Of a stretch of 64,000 bases of DNA, positions 50,972 to 61,600 are shown in pieces. The notes under the pieces were generated by a model. The model was not told the DNA's origin. It worked only from the letters and a program-made list of their open reading frames with translations, and did not search any database. The stretch's first letter is position 1. Each line of letters begins with the position of its first letter. Source of the DNA: JAEXZL01 sp049943125 (GTDB taxonomy: Bacteria > Bacillota > Clostridia > Clostridiales > Clostridiaceae); the NCBI RefSeq assembly GCF_049943125.1, contig NZ_CP188040.1, positions 2,604,001 to 2,668,000 of the forward strand, written 5' to 3'. A program made the position numbers and the translations under genes.

Positions 50972-51937
50972 ATGAACGCGATGCAGCTATCAACAAAAAA
51001 AATGAAAGTAGCACATATTCCAAAGGCTGTAAAGAAAAGTGCTTGGATAGATATTAAGAAGGACTGGGATTTATATCTTCTCTTAATACCAGGTATTTTG
51101 ACACTACTCCTCTTTAAATACACACCTATGTACGGACTAATAATAGCCTTTCAGGATTTTAATATTTTTAAGGGGATAATGGCTAGTGAATGGGTTGGTT
51201 TTGCCAACTTTCAAAGATTGTTTTCTACACCAGAGTTTGTAAATGTGTTTAAAAACACTTTAATTATAAGTTTATCTAAGGTGATATTCTTATTCCCTCT
51301 ACCTATTTTAATGGCTCTATTAATGAATGAAATTAAAAATCTTCTGTTCAAGAAAACAGTACAGACAGTTATATATTTACCACACTTTATTTCCTGGGTT
51401 ATAGTTTATGGTCTCTTTGTAAATCTTCTATCAGCTAATGATGGGATTATAAATACCATAATTGTTGCTTTAGGAGGAGAAAAAATTCCTTTCTTTATGG
51501 ATTCCAGTGTTTTTAGACCTTTATTAGTATTTACTGAAGGTTGGAAAGAATCAGGGTGGAGTACTATAGTTTATCTAGCTGCTATTACGGGAATTGACCA
51601 AGAGCAGTATGAGGCTGCAAGAATCGATGGTGCAAATAAGTTTCAGCAGATAAAAAGCATTACTCTTCCCGGAATAGCACCAACTATTGTTCTGATGTTT
51701 ATCCTTAGATTAGGTAGCATATTAGAAGCAGGTACAGAACAGATAATGGTAATGTACAACCCTACCGTTTATAACGTTGCTGATGTAATTGGAACCTATG
51801 TGGTGAGAGTCGGTCTTGGAACCATGGACTATAGCTTCTCCACAGCAGTAGGACTGTTTAACTCAGTGGTAGCATTCGTTCTAGTGGTAACAGGAAATTA
51901 CTTAGCTAAGAAATATACCGAAAAGGGTATATGGTAG
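50972..51937 (+). CDS. Sugar ABC transporter permease (LplB type)
   Basis: A 321-residue permease with six transmembrane helices and the EAA loop QYEAARIDGANKFQQIKSIT. The start PGILTLLLFKYTPMYGLIIAFQDF is the LplB/UgpA pattern of complex-glycan ABC systems. The following gene is the second permease, LplC type. No ATP-binding gene is linked; in such systems a shared ATPase (MsmX type) serves several transporters. A second ATG 9 nt downstream is an alternative start. Confidence 0.93.
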   Translation: MNAMQLSTKKMKVAHIPKAVKKSAWIDIKKDWDLYLLLIPGILTLLLFKYTPMYGLIIAFQDFNIFKGIMASEWVGFANFQRLFSTPEFVNVFKNTLIISLSKVIFLFPLPILMALLMNEIKNLLFKKTVQTVIYLPHFISWVIVYGLFVNLLSANDGIINTIIVALGGEKIPFFMDSSVFRPLLVFTEGWKESGWSTIVYLAAITGIDQEQYEAARIDGANKFQQIKSITLPGIAPTIVLMFILRLGSILEAGTEQIMVMYNPTVYNVADVIGTYVVRVGLGTMDYSFSTAVGLFNSVVAFVLVVTGNYLAKKYTEKGIW

Positions 51938-51949
51938 GAGGTGATATAG

Positions 51950-52879
51950 ATGGCATTAAACGTACTAAATAAAAATACCCAGCCTAGATCTCATAAGATT
52001 AAATCTACTCCTGGGGAAAAAATCTTTGAAGCTTTAAATTACTTATTCTTCATATTATTTGGCCTTGCAACTACTCTGCCCTTTGTGAACCTAGTGGCAA
52101 AATCCTTCAGTGGTGAGGCTGCAGTAGTTTCTGGAAAGGTAGGCCTTATACCAGTAGATTTTCAGATAGACACCTATAAATTTGTTCTTGGGAATGACAT
52201 GTTCATGAACTCCCTGAAGGTAAGTATCATAGTTACTCTATTAGGTACTTTTACTGGAATTGTAATGACAATAATCACTGCCTATCCTCTATCAAAACCG
52301 AGGCTGAGAGGAAGAAAGTTTCTTATGCTGTTCTTTGTATTTACCATGCTCTTTAATGGAGGTATAATCCCTAACTATTTGGTAATGCAGAAAATTGGAC
52401 TTGTGAACAAGCTGGCAGTATTAATTCTTCCAAATATGATTAATGTTTATAACATGCTTATCATGAAGAATTATTTTGAAGCTCTTCCGGAAAGTATTGA
52501 AGAATCAGCAAAGATTGATGGAGCATCTAATTGGAAAATTCTGCTGAGAATTATAATTCCTTTATCTATGCCCGTTATAGCTACAATAACTTTATTCTTT
52601 GCCGTTGCTCACTGGAATAGTTACTTCCAGGCGATGATATACATCACAGATCCTAAGCTAAAGCCTATGCAGCTTTACTTAAAGGAGCTCCTAGCTTCCA
52701 CCTCTGATGTATTAAAGCAAGCAGGCTATAATCCTGATATAGAAGGGACAGCAAATATAGTTCCTGCGGCGATACAGGCTGCTTCTATCGTAACTGCAAC
52801 CTTACCTATCATATGCGTATATCCATTCTTACAGAAATATTTTGTCAAGGGTGTGCTCATTGGTTCTGTAAAAGGCTAA
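51950..52879 (+). CDS. Sugar ABC transporter permease (LplC type)
   Basis: A 309-residue permease of the carbohydrate uptake CUT1 type. The EAA loop is PESIEESAKIDGASNWKILLR, and GGIIPNYLVMQKIGLVNKL and a C-terminal FLQKYFVKGVLIGSVKG are typical of LplC/YtcP. It lies 12 nt after the first permease gene. Together they form the heterodimeric channel of the binding lipoprotein encoded 3.2 kb downstream. Confidence 0.94.
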   Translation: MALNVLNKNTQPRSHKIKSTPGEKIFEALNYLFFILFGLATTLPFVNLVAKSFSGEAAVVSGKVGLIPVDFQIDTYKFVLGNDMFMNSLKVSIIVTLLGTFTGIVMTIITAYPLSKPRLRGRKFLMLFFVFTMLFNGGIIPNYLVMQKIGLVNKLAVLILPNMINVYNMLIMKNYFEALPESIEESAKIDGASNWKILLRIIIPLSMPVIATITLFFAVAHWNSYFQAMIYITDPKLKPMQLYLKELLASTSDVLKQAGYNPDIEGTANIVPAAIQAASIVTATLPIICVYPFLQKYFVKGVLIGSVKG

Positions 52880-53023
52880 GATATTTTGTCACTCCCTCTG
52901 TTAATTTTAAGTATTATATGTTATATTAGTAAATAATTAAAAAAATTTTAATAGTTACTATTAATTAATTATAATTATAATTAAAACCATATTATCCTTA
53001 AAATAGTTAGGGGAGAGATAAGT

Positions 53024-54241
53024 ATGATCAAAGCAATTATCGTTGATGATGAGCAGATAACAAGAAAAGGTCTTTTAGAATATGTAAATTGGAAGTCTGC
53101 AGATATTGAAGTGGTAGGAGAGGCAACTGATGGTCTTGAAGGTCTTCACCTTGCTGAAAAGGTTAAACCAGACTTGGCCATCTGTGATGTAAGGATGCCT
53201 AAAATGGATGGTATTGAAATGGCAAAGAATCTCAGGGCTTCCCTACCACTCTGCAGCATTATATTTTTAAGTGGCTACTCTGATACGGAGTACTTAAAAT
53301 CTGCCATTAAGCTTAAGGCTACAGACTATATAGAAAAGCCTTTTAATCTTTTGGAGTTTCAGGAGCTTATAAATAAGACTGCTGATCATATTCGAGACGA
53401 AAAAAGAAAACGGTTAGAGGAACAGCGAAAGGCTTTGAATCATGAAAAAAGCATGCTTTATTTTAAAAACAGCCTCATCGAGGATATTTTAAATAGTAGT
53501 GCTATAGATTTTGATAAGCTTAAAGATGGTCTTGAGTTACTTAACATTAAATTTCCTCTTAATGGAGAATTCTTGTGTCAGCTCATAGAAAATCGTGGTG
53601 ATAATAGTGAAAAGCAAATACTTCAGATTATTAACAATCTAGGTATTGAAAGAAAGATTACTTTTATTTCTGGTACCATAGAGAATCAAGTTATAATTCT
53701 ATATCGCTTAAGACATAAAGGAGACTATGAGGAGCTTTTAAATTACAGCAATGATGTTTTGGACAAGCTTAACAATATTCATGGCTTATCTGTTGTATCC
53801 GCCTTTGGTGAAGTGAAAAAAGAGCTTAATGAGCTTAAGGAATCCTATAATGAAGCTAAAGAAGCTATTAAAACCAGAGGCTATAAAATTAATAACAGGG
53901 TTATTGAATACGATTCAAATAAAGATAAATCAATCATAAGAGAAATAGAGGAATATATACAAAATAATTATCAGAAGAATATCTCAATAAATTCAATAGC
54001 TTCAGCAGTGTATCTAACACCTCAATACCTATGTAAGCTTTATAAAAAAGAAACGGGTAAAACCGTAAATGATTTTATAACTCAGGTGAGGATAGAAGCG
54101 TCAAAGGCTCTTCTCCGTGATAGGCGTTATAAGCTTTATGAGATAGCTGAAAGGATAGGCTATAACGATGCTAACTATTATGCCAGGGTATTTAAAAAGA
54201 TTACAGGACTTAATCCATCAGATTATAGGGAGCTTCACTAA
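53024..54241 (+). CDS. Response regulator, YesN type
   Basis: A 405-residue regulator. The receiver domain has Asp8-Asp9 and the phospho-acceptor Asp55 in AICDVRMPKMDG. The C-terminal AraC domain has SINSIASAVYLTPQYLCKLY and EIAERIGYNDANYYARVFKK. A middle helical stretch links them. YesN regulators control glycan ABC and enzyme genes of the same locus. The stop touches the start of the histidine kinase gene. Its promoter should be in the 144-nt AT-rich gap before it. Confidence 0.95.
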   Translation: MIKAIIVDDEQITRKGLLEYVNWKSADIEVVGEATDGLEGLHLAEKVKPDLAICDVRMPKMDGIEMAKNLRASLPLCSIIFLSGYSDTEYLKSAIKLKATDYIEKPFNLLEFQELINKTADHIRDEKRKRLEEQRKALNHEKSMLYFKNSLIEDILNSSAIDFDKLKDGLELLNIKFPLNGEFLCQLIENRGDNSEKQILQIINNLGIERKITFISGTIENQVIILYRLRHKGDYEELLNYSNDVLDKLNNIHGLSVVSAFGEVKKELNELKESYNEAKEAIKTRGYKINNRVIEYDSNKDKSIIREIEEYIQNNYQKNISINSIASAVYLTPQYLCKLYKKETGKTVNDFITQVRIEASKALLRDRRYKLYEIAERIGYNDANYYARVFKKITGLNPSDYRELH

Positions 54242-56053
54242 ATGGGAGTGAGAAGGTATTTATTGGGGATTCTTAAAAATACAAAGATAAGATATAAGCT
54301 GCTTCTAGGAAATATATTAGTTATAGTTCTCACAGCTACAATTGTTGGTTTTTTTTCCTATAAAAAATCCGCTGAAATATTAGAGCAGCAAACGATAAAT
54401 TCTACAAGACAGGCTTTTGAGCAAGCTAATAACTTTATTTCCTACAAGCTAAACAATGTAAAGGATGTTTCCAGCTATCTATATTTAGATAACGAGCTTA
54501 CGGATATACTTTCAAAAAGAGGCAACAGCTATCCTCTTTCAGAACAGATAGATGATTATCAAAAGCTTATGGAGATACTATTATCTGCACAAACAGCAAG
54601 GGAGATATATAATATAAGGCTCTATGCAAGCAATGATGCCATTTATGTTAACTCCGGCAACAAGATATTGAATGCTAAGAATGTGGCTGATGAGGAATGG
54701 TATAAGAGAGCCATAGAGAACAAAGGAAGCATAACCTGGAGAAGCACTTATATTTATGAGCTGCCAGGAGTTGATGATAACAATAGTAAAAGAAATGTTA
54801 TATCAGTAGCAAGAGCTGTTATGGGAGACAATCCATATGGAGAACCTTTAGGTGTAGTTTCTGTGGATATTTTAGAGGAAAACATATATTCAATTGTAAA
54901 GGATGTCAAATTTACCACTAGTGGAAGAGTGTTTTTACTGGATGATGAGGGGGTTGTAATTTCCTCGGACGGTAAAGAACCGCTAGGTAAGAACATATCC
55001 TTAGAGGATTATTATTCTAAGGTGATTGCAAAGGGGGAGGGGCATAGCAAATATAAAATAAATGATGAGGAATCAATAGTTTACTACAAGAAGCTTGAAA
55101 ATACTAATTGGAGACTTGTGGCCATTATACCTATTAAGGAAATTTTAAGCAGCAGCACAGTTATTTTTAGGGATACACTGCTACTTATGATAATTGCTAT
55201 GTTTTTTGCAGCCTTCATTGCCTATGTGGTGTCTGGAAGCCTTACTGGAAGGATAAAGACACTTATTAAGACTATGAGAAAGATAGAAGATGAAAAATGG
55301 GATGTGAAAATCCAGGTAGATGGAAATGACGAAATTGGTGTCCTTCAGAGGAGCTTTAAGCAGATGGTAGATAATATAAAAGAGCTCATTGAACAAAAAT
55401 ACGAAGCAGAACTGGACAAGAAAAACGCTGAGCTCAGAGCATTACAAGCACAGATCAATCCCCATTTTTTGTACAATACCTTAGATATGATTTGCTGGAT
55501 GTCTATGAAATATGGAGCTGATGATGTAGTAGCCATGGTTAATACCCTAGCGAAATTCTTCAGACTTAGCCTCAGTGGTGGAAAAGATGTAGTTACTATA
55601 AGAGATGAAATTAATCATGTGAGAATGTACATGGACATTCAAATGAAAAGGTTCTCTCAAGGGTTAGAATGTTCTATAGATGCCCCTGAAGAAATTTTAG
55701 ATTTCTCTACGGTAAAGCTAGTGCTTCAACCCATAGTTGAAAATGCTATACTCCACGGAATCATGGAGTCTGACAGTAAAACAGGCCATGTGGCCATATC
55801 AGGTAGGAGAGAAGGGGGAAATATTATCCTTACAGTTTCAGATAATGGAAGAGGAATGGATGAGGAAACTCTCTCTACCTTAACCTCAGAAGAAATAGGT
55901 AAGGGTTATGGAGTTAGGAATGTTAATAAAAGAATAAAGCTTCACTATGGGACTGAATATGGTCTTTATTATGAAAGCGAGATTAATAAAGGAACTAAGG
56001 TAATAATTGTATTTCCTGCTTTGCCTTATGACACTGCAGTAAATCACAAATAA
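54242..56053 (+). CDS. Sensor histidine kinase, YesM type
   Basis: A 603-residue membrane kinase. A short cytoplasmic start is followed by a transmembrane helix (LLGNILVIVLTATIVGFF), an extracellular Cache-type sensor (roughly 45-305), a second helix (TLLLMIIAMFFAAFIAYVV), a HAMP segment, and the kinase core. His408 in QINPHFLYNTLD is the phosphorylation site, with the ATP-binding residues in VENAILHGIM and NGRGM. It follows the response regulator with no gap, so the two are one operon. It should sense an extracellular glycan or sugar. Confidence 0.95.
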   Translation: MGVRRYLLGILKNTKIRYKLLLGNILVIVLTATIVGFFSYKKSAEILEQQTINSTRQAFEQANNFISYKLNNVKDVSSYLYLDNELTDILSKRGNSYPLSEQIDDYQKLMEILLSAQTAREIYNIRLYASNDAIYVNSGNKILNAKNVADEEWYKRAIENKGSITWRSTYIYELPGVDDNNSKRNVISVARAVMGDNPYGEPLGVVSVDILEENIYSIVKDVKFTTSGRVFLLDDEGVVISSDGKEPLGKNISLEDYYSKVIAKGEGHSKYKINDEESIVYYKKLENTNWRLVAIIPIKEILSSSTVIFRDTLLLMIIAMFFAAFIAYVVSGSLTGRIKTLIKTMRKIEDEKWDVKIQVDGNDEIGVLQRSFKQMVDNIKELIEQKYEAELDKKNAELRALQAQINPHFLYNTLDMICWMSMKYGADDVVAMVNTLAKFFRLSLSGGKDVVTIRDEINHVRMYMDIQMKRFSQGLECSIDAPEEILDFSTVKLVLQPIVENAILHGIMESDSKTGHVAISGRREGGNIILTVSDNGRGMDEETLSTLTSEEIGKGYGVRNVNKRIKLHYGTEYGLYYESEINKGTKVIIVFPALPYDTAVNHK

Positions 56054-56082
56054 TTATATAAAATTTTTTAGGAGGGTAATAT

Positions 56083-57543
56083 ATGAAAAAAGCAATATCT
56101 TTAATGCTTACAGCAATAATATCTGCAGGACTTTTAGCTGGCTGTGGAGAAACAAAAAAAGCTGATCCTACAGCTTCAGGAGAAAAGCCTGTTTTAAGAC
56201 AGCTTGGCTTCCAAAGAAATTTTGATCCTAACCAGGATCCCGTAGCAGCATTCTTAGAGGAAGAAACTGGTTATAAGGTTAACTATGAAATACTTCCTTT
56301 AGAAAACTACGATGATAAGTTAAATCTCCTTATGGCTAATAAAGAGGAAATAGATATTGTTAAGCTTTCTGGCTCACAGTATCAAAGACTTGCTAATGAA
56401 GGTGCTTTAGAGCCTTTAGATGAGCTGTTAGAGGAATATGGACAAACCCTTCTAGAGGCTAACTCCGATGAGAGCTGGGAAAGTGCTAAGATAGATGGAG
56501 TAATTTACGGTATACCTGAAAAGTCACCTAAGCCTTTCGTTAATGGTGGTCTTGCTATAAGAGATGATATATTAGAACAGGTGGGAATGGAAATACCAAC
56601 TACTCTAGATGAATTCTATAACCTCCTTGTGGCAATAAAAGAAAAGACTGATATGATACCTCTTACTGGCTTTGAGCATTTAGTATATGAAATTGCTGGA
56701 GCCTTTGGAGTAGTAACTCAGTGGGAGGATGTAGATGGACAGGTTAGAAATAGAGTTGAAAATCCAGGTATGGTTGAATACCTAGAGTTCATGAATAAGC
56801 TTTATGATGAAGGCTTAATAGATTCTGAGTGGCCTATAAATAACTCTGCTGTAGCTCAAGAAAAGTTCACCAGTGGTAAGGCTGCTATAATGACCTATGG
56901 CTGGGGAATATCTGCTGCTGTAACAACTGCTTTAGCTAGCAACTTCCCTGATTCTCAAATAGAATTAATCCTTGGCTTAGAGGGTGAAGATGGACAAAAG
57001 GGTTCATGGGTACAAGCAACAAGCGTAGGCTGGTATATAGCTATACCTAAGGCTTCCAAGAACAAAGAGCATGCTATGAAGTATATGGATCTTAAGGTTC
57101 AGCCTGAAACCTTTGAGAAGCTTGCTATCGGAATTGAAGGAACTCATTGGGAAAAGGATGCAGAAGGAAAAATCAATCCAATATTGCCTAAATTCAATGA
57201 AGAAAGAAATAATGCAGACTGGTTCATTACAAGTACAGATCAGAAGCTATATGAAGAGTTATGGCCTGTAAGAACTAGAAAAGATAAGGTTATCGGTGAA
57301 ACCTTTGAAAAGCTTCAAGCAATGATGGAATATGGTAAGGTTGATTTAAATGCTACTGCTCCTCCACTAGAAGTAAATGCTAAATACAACCAAAAGCTTC
57401 TTACCTTAGAAAAGGATTATATCCTTAAGGCTATAGCTGGAACAGAGGATTTAGCTAACTACGAGAAATTTGTAGCTCAGTGGAAGACTGAAGGTGGTAC
57501 TGAAGCTCAAAAGGAAATGAACGACTGGTATACTAGCAAATAA
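56083..57543 (+). CDS. Sugar ABC transporter binding lipoprotein (LplA type)
   Basis: A 486-residue extracytoplasmic lipoprotein with lipobox LLAGC (Cys21). The mature part shows family-1 solute-binding features: GDIDIVKLSG-like EIDIVKLSGSQYQRLANEG and KFTSGKAAIMTYGW. It lies after the YesN/YesM pair and supplies the LplB/LplC permeases encoded upstream. Its size (about 465 mature residues) suits oligosaccharide binding. GGAGG precedes the ATG. Confidence 0.93.
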   Translation: MKKAISLMLTAIISAGLLAGCGETKKADPTASGEKPVLRQLGFQRNFDPNQDPVAAFLEEETGYKVNYEILPLENYDDKLNLLMANKEEIDIVKLSGSQYQRLANEGALEPLDELLEEYGQTLLEANSDESWESAKIDGVIYGIPEKSPKPFVNGGLAIRDDILEQVGMEIPTTLDEFYNLLVAIKEKTDMIPLTGFEHLVYEIAGAFGVVTQWEDVDGQVRNRVENPGMVEYLEFMNKLYDEGLIDSEWPINNSAVAQEKFTSGKAAIMTYGWGISAAVTTALASNFPDSQIELILGLEGEDGQKGSWVQATSVGWYIAIPKASKNKEHAMKYMDLKVQPETFEKLAIGIEGTHWEKDAEGKINPILPKFNEERNNADWFITSTDQKLYEELWPVRTRKDKVIGETFEKLQAMMEYGKVDLNATAPPLEVNAKYNQKLLTLEKDYILKAIAGTEDLANYEKFVAQWKTEGGTEAQKEMNDWYTSK

Positions 57544-57592
57544 TAAACTGTATATACTGATCAACAATAAATTATTAATGACATCATAGTTT

Positions 57593-57625
57593 AAGTCAGC
57601 CTGTTTTTTTAAGGCTGACTTTTCT
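57593..57625 (+). terminator. Terminator after the binding lipoprotein gene
   Basis: AAGTCAGCCT pairs perfectly with AGGCTGACTT around a T-rich 9-nt loop, followed by T residues. It separates the transport genes from the dehydrogenase gene. Confidence 0.8.
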
Positions 57626-57651
57626 ATAAAAGTTCATGAGGGGGAAGCTAG

Positions 57652-58650
57652 ATGAAGATTTTAGTAGCAATGCCTTCAGGGGTAACCAAGGATACCTTTT
57701 TCCCAGAAAGGGTTTTAAAACACCTGGATACTCTAGGAGAGGTTGAGCATAACACCTTAGGAAGGCAGTATACAGAAGAAGAATTTAAGGAGGCCCTGAA
57801 GGATAAGGAAATATGTATAACCGGATGGGGTACTCCCCCTTTAACTGCTATGGTTCTAGAAAAAGCAGATAAGCTAAAGGCACTGCTCCACACTGGTGGC
57901 TCCGTAGCCAATGTAGCAACAAAGGAGCTCTATGAAAAAAAGGTTAGAGTTTTAAGTGGTAATCAGCTATATGCCGAATCCGTAGCTGAAGGTGTAATCG
58001 CCTACATGCTCTGCTCCTTGAGAGAATTAATATTTTACAATGGAGAGGTTAAGAGCGGAGGCTGGAGAGCTGGAGACTTTAAAAATGAGGGGCTATTAGA
58101 TCAAACTGTAGGCCTTGTGGGCTTTGGCGCAGTGACTAGAAGCCTCATCAAGCTATTGAAGCCATTTAGATGCAGAATAAAGGTGTTTTCCAATTCTGCC
58201 ACAAAAGAAGCACTAGAGGAATATGGAGTGGAAAAGGCTGAATTAAAAGAGATATTTACCGATTGTAAGATAATATCACTCCATTCACCCTACAGGGTAG
58301 ATACCCATCATATGATTAATGAGGAGCTATTAGAGCTCATTAAGCCAGGAACCATCCTCATAAATACTGCCAGAGGCGGCATAGTGGATGAAAAGGCTCT
58401 CATAGCTGCCCTTGAAAAGAATACCTTTAAGGCAGTCCTTGATGTTTATGAGCAGGAGCCACTTCCAGAAGATAGTAGGCTGAGAAGCTTAGACAATGTT
58501 ATTACAATACCTCACATGGCAGGGCCTACAGTGGATAGAAGGGCAAAGGTAACAGAAGCGCTCCTGGAAAGTATAGTATATCTTGATTCTGCTGAAGTGC
58601 TGCCTTTAGAAATTAAGAGCAGCCATGCCTTACTAATGACTAAAGAATAG
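57652..58650 (+). CDS. D-isomer-specific 2-hydroxyacid dehydrogenase
   Basis: A 332-residue NAD-dependent enzyme. The Rossmann motif is GLVGFGAVTRSL, the catalytic Arg is in NTARGGIVDE, the Glu in YEQEPLP and the His in IPHMAGPT. It should oxidise or reduce a 2-hydroxy acid, perhaps a sugar acid from the glycan of this locus. GGGGGAAG lies before the ATG. It is followed 37 nt later by the secreted propeller protein gene. Confidence 0.9.
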   Translation: MKILVAMPSGVTKDTFFPERVLKHLDTLGEVEHNTLGRQYTEEEFKEALKDKEICITGWGTPPLTAMVLEKADKLKALLHTGGSVANVATKELYEKKVRVLSGNQLYAESVAEGVIAYMLCSLRELIFYNGEVKSGGWRAGDFKNEGLLDQTVGLVGFGAVTRSLIKLLKPFRCRIKVFSNSATKEALEEYGVEKAELKEIFTDCKIISLHSPYRVDTHHMINEELLELIKPGTILINTARGGIVDEKALIAALEKNTFKAVLDVYEQEPLPEDSRLRSLDNVITIPHMAGPTVDRRAKVTEALLESIVYLDSAEVLPLEIKSSHALLMTKE

Positions 58651-58687
58651 TGTTATCAAATTTAAAAATGCTGAGGAGGAAATCTCT

Positions 58688-61600
58688 TTGAAAAATAAGT
58701 TCAGGATTATAAATATTTTACTTATATTAACTCTTATCACATCATTCCTTTGGACTCCCAAGAGCTTCACTATGACGGCTGAAGCAGCAGATAAAGAATT
58801 TGTTACTATGACCAATCCAGGCTTTGAAGATAGCAGCCAGGGCTTAATACCAGGATGGATAAGACTTCCTGAGCCTACAGCTGCTGACACCTCTGTAGAG
58901 GTTTCTAGTGAACAGGCTTATGAAGGAAATGACAGCCTTAAGATAGTTGATAATAGCACAAAGGCTTCCGTGGGAGCCACCAGTGAATTTTTAGAGATAG
59001 AGCCAAGCGCTACCTATATATTAAGAGCTAAGGCTTATGTAGCTAAGGCAAGTGTAAGATTATATCTTAAATTCTTTGATAGCAATAAAAAGGAAATAGC
59101 TAATAATGGCTCATACACTGTTTTAGCTAATACCTTGAATCAGTGGAGTGATGCAGTAATAGAAGGAGCTGCTCCAGCTAATGCTGTTTACGCTCAAGTT
59201 TGGTTCTATATGGGAGCGGGCGGAGTAAGCACTGCTTATGTAGATAATGTTTCATTAGAAAAGGTTCTTTTAAAGGAAGGTAACGTAAAGGTAGAATTCG
59301 GTGCCTCAAAAGATTTAGGAGAAGCTGTTCAGGTGCCTTTAACTCAAGGAGCGGCTTATACAAAGGATTCCAAAGGAACTAATCTTCAGTTCTTTGCTAT
59401 TAATGGTTCCCCAGCAACCTTCTATGCAGTAAATGCTGAAACTGGTGAGAGAGTATTCTCCAAAGCTCTTCCTGGAGTAGATGTAGTATGGGCTATAGAT
59501 ATGGGACCAGATAATAATGTTTATTTTTCTGGTACCAATGATGGCAAGCTATATGTATACCTCACTGAAGAGATGAGGATTGAAGAATATGGACCAATTG
59601 CTGACCACAAATTCATATGGGATGTTGAGACCAGTGAAGCTGGTAAGGTATATATGGCTACCTATAATAAGGGAACTGCTGGTAAGGTATATGAATTTGA
59701 TATTGCTTCTAAAACCTTTAGAGATTTAGGGGGAATGAAGGAAGGAGCAGAATACGTAAGAGGCTTAGGTATCGATGGCAATGACCTCTATGCTGGTGTT
59801 GGGGGAGTAACAGGCTCAGTGATTAAGTATGATCTCACCACTGGAGAAAAAGAAGAAATTACCGTGGCAGAACCTCCTACAATGTTTGCTGATGTTATGG
59901 TAGTACAGGATAAGATCATAGCAAGTATTGGAACAACAGTTTATGTTTTTGACAAGGCTACCTATGAGCATTTAGATACACTGACTACCGATGGTAAGAT
60001 GATATCTCCACCATCACCTTATAATGAGGATTTAGTATATTATAAGGCAAATAAAACAGAGCTTTATTCCTACAATGTTAAAACCTTAGAGAGCACACTT
60101 ATAGAAGGAATACCACCACTTCCTTCCACAGGCTTAAAGGATACTACCTGGGTTACTCTTACACAAGGAGAAAAAGCCGGTAAGACTGTATTGGCTACCA
60201 TGGGAGCTTATACTGATAGCGTATTTTATGATCCAGAGGATAACTGGTTTGAAATGCATTATCCAGATGTAGAAGCTCAGGGAGTTTTACTACAATCTCT
60301 TGCTATAAGCCCAGAGGGACAGCTTAATATCGGTGGTTATATGAGAGGTGCCAGCATCTATGATACCATTAGCGAAGCTTATCTTCATAACATGCCAACC
60401 TTCCATCAGCCTGAAGGCATAGGCTTTATGAATGGAAGCACATACTTTGGAACCTATACTGGCGGTGTCATATATAGATATAACCCAGACAAGCCTTTCA
60501 ATTACAGAGAAGATAGTACTGGTAACCCTGGTATCGTTTATGATATAGAGGATGATCAGGACAGACCCTTTGTAATTAAGAATCATGAAAATAAGCTCTT
60601 TATTGGTACAATTCCTACCTATGGAAAGCTTGGTGGCGCCCTTACCATCTATGAAGAAAATGAAGATGGAAGCCTAAAGGATGCCAGAGTTTATACAAAT
60701 ATAATTGAGGATCAAAGCATAGTTGGAGTTGCCTACAAGGATGGAGTGGTTTATGTAAGCTCTTATATCCAGGGGGGACTTGGAAGTACTCCTACAGCTG
60801 ATGAAGCAAAGATTGCAATGGTTGATGAGGCTACTGGAAAGGTGCTCAAAGAGGTTTATTTAGAGATACCTGAGCTTACTTCAAAGCCAACCTTCATTGG
60901 AGATTTATCCTTCGGTGAAGATGGACTTCTATGGGGTGTAACTGGTACTGATGGCACAGTATTTGCCCTTAATCCAGATAATCTTGAGGTAGTAAAATAT
61001 GAAAGACTTTATCCTGGTAATACCCATGCCAATGGCTTTAGACCTTATTATATAAGATGGGGACAGGATGGATATATGTATACTAACGTAAGCAATAAGC
61101 TTATAGCCTTAGATACAGAAACCTTCGAATATAAGACTCTATTAAGTGAAAGTGTAAATTTATTTGATCTTGATCCTGTTGGTAATATCTATTATGGAGC
61201 AGCTACCAGACTTAGAAAGCTTCCTATACTTCTCTCCTCAGCAGCTCTTTCAGGAGATAAGGAGGTTCTAAACCTTGGTGACACCTTGAATCTAGAGCTT
61301 AAGACCTTATTATCCAATGGAGTAGAGCTTTCTAATGAATATCTACAGGTAGAGTACATCATTGGTGATGAAGGAGTTGTAGCCCTTAAGGATGGCAAGC
61401 TCACAGCATTAGGAACTGGTGAAACCACCATAGCCATGAAGGTAAGCTATAAGGGACAAGAGTTAACTACTAACACCATAACTGTAAAGGTAGTGATTCC
61501 AGTAACAGGAATAGCTCTTCCTGACAGAAAGAAAAATATAAAAATAGGTGAAACCTATGACCTTAAGGCTGTAGTATATCCTGAGAATGCTACTAACAAA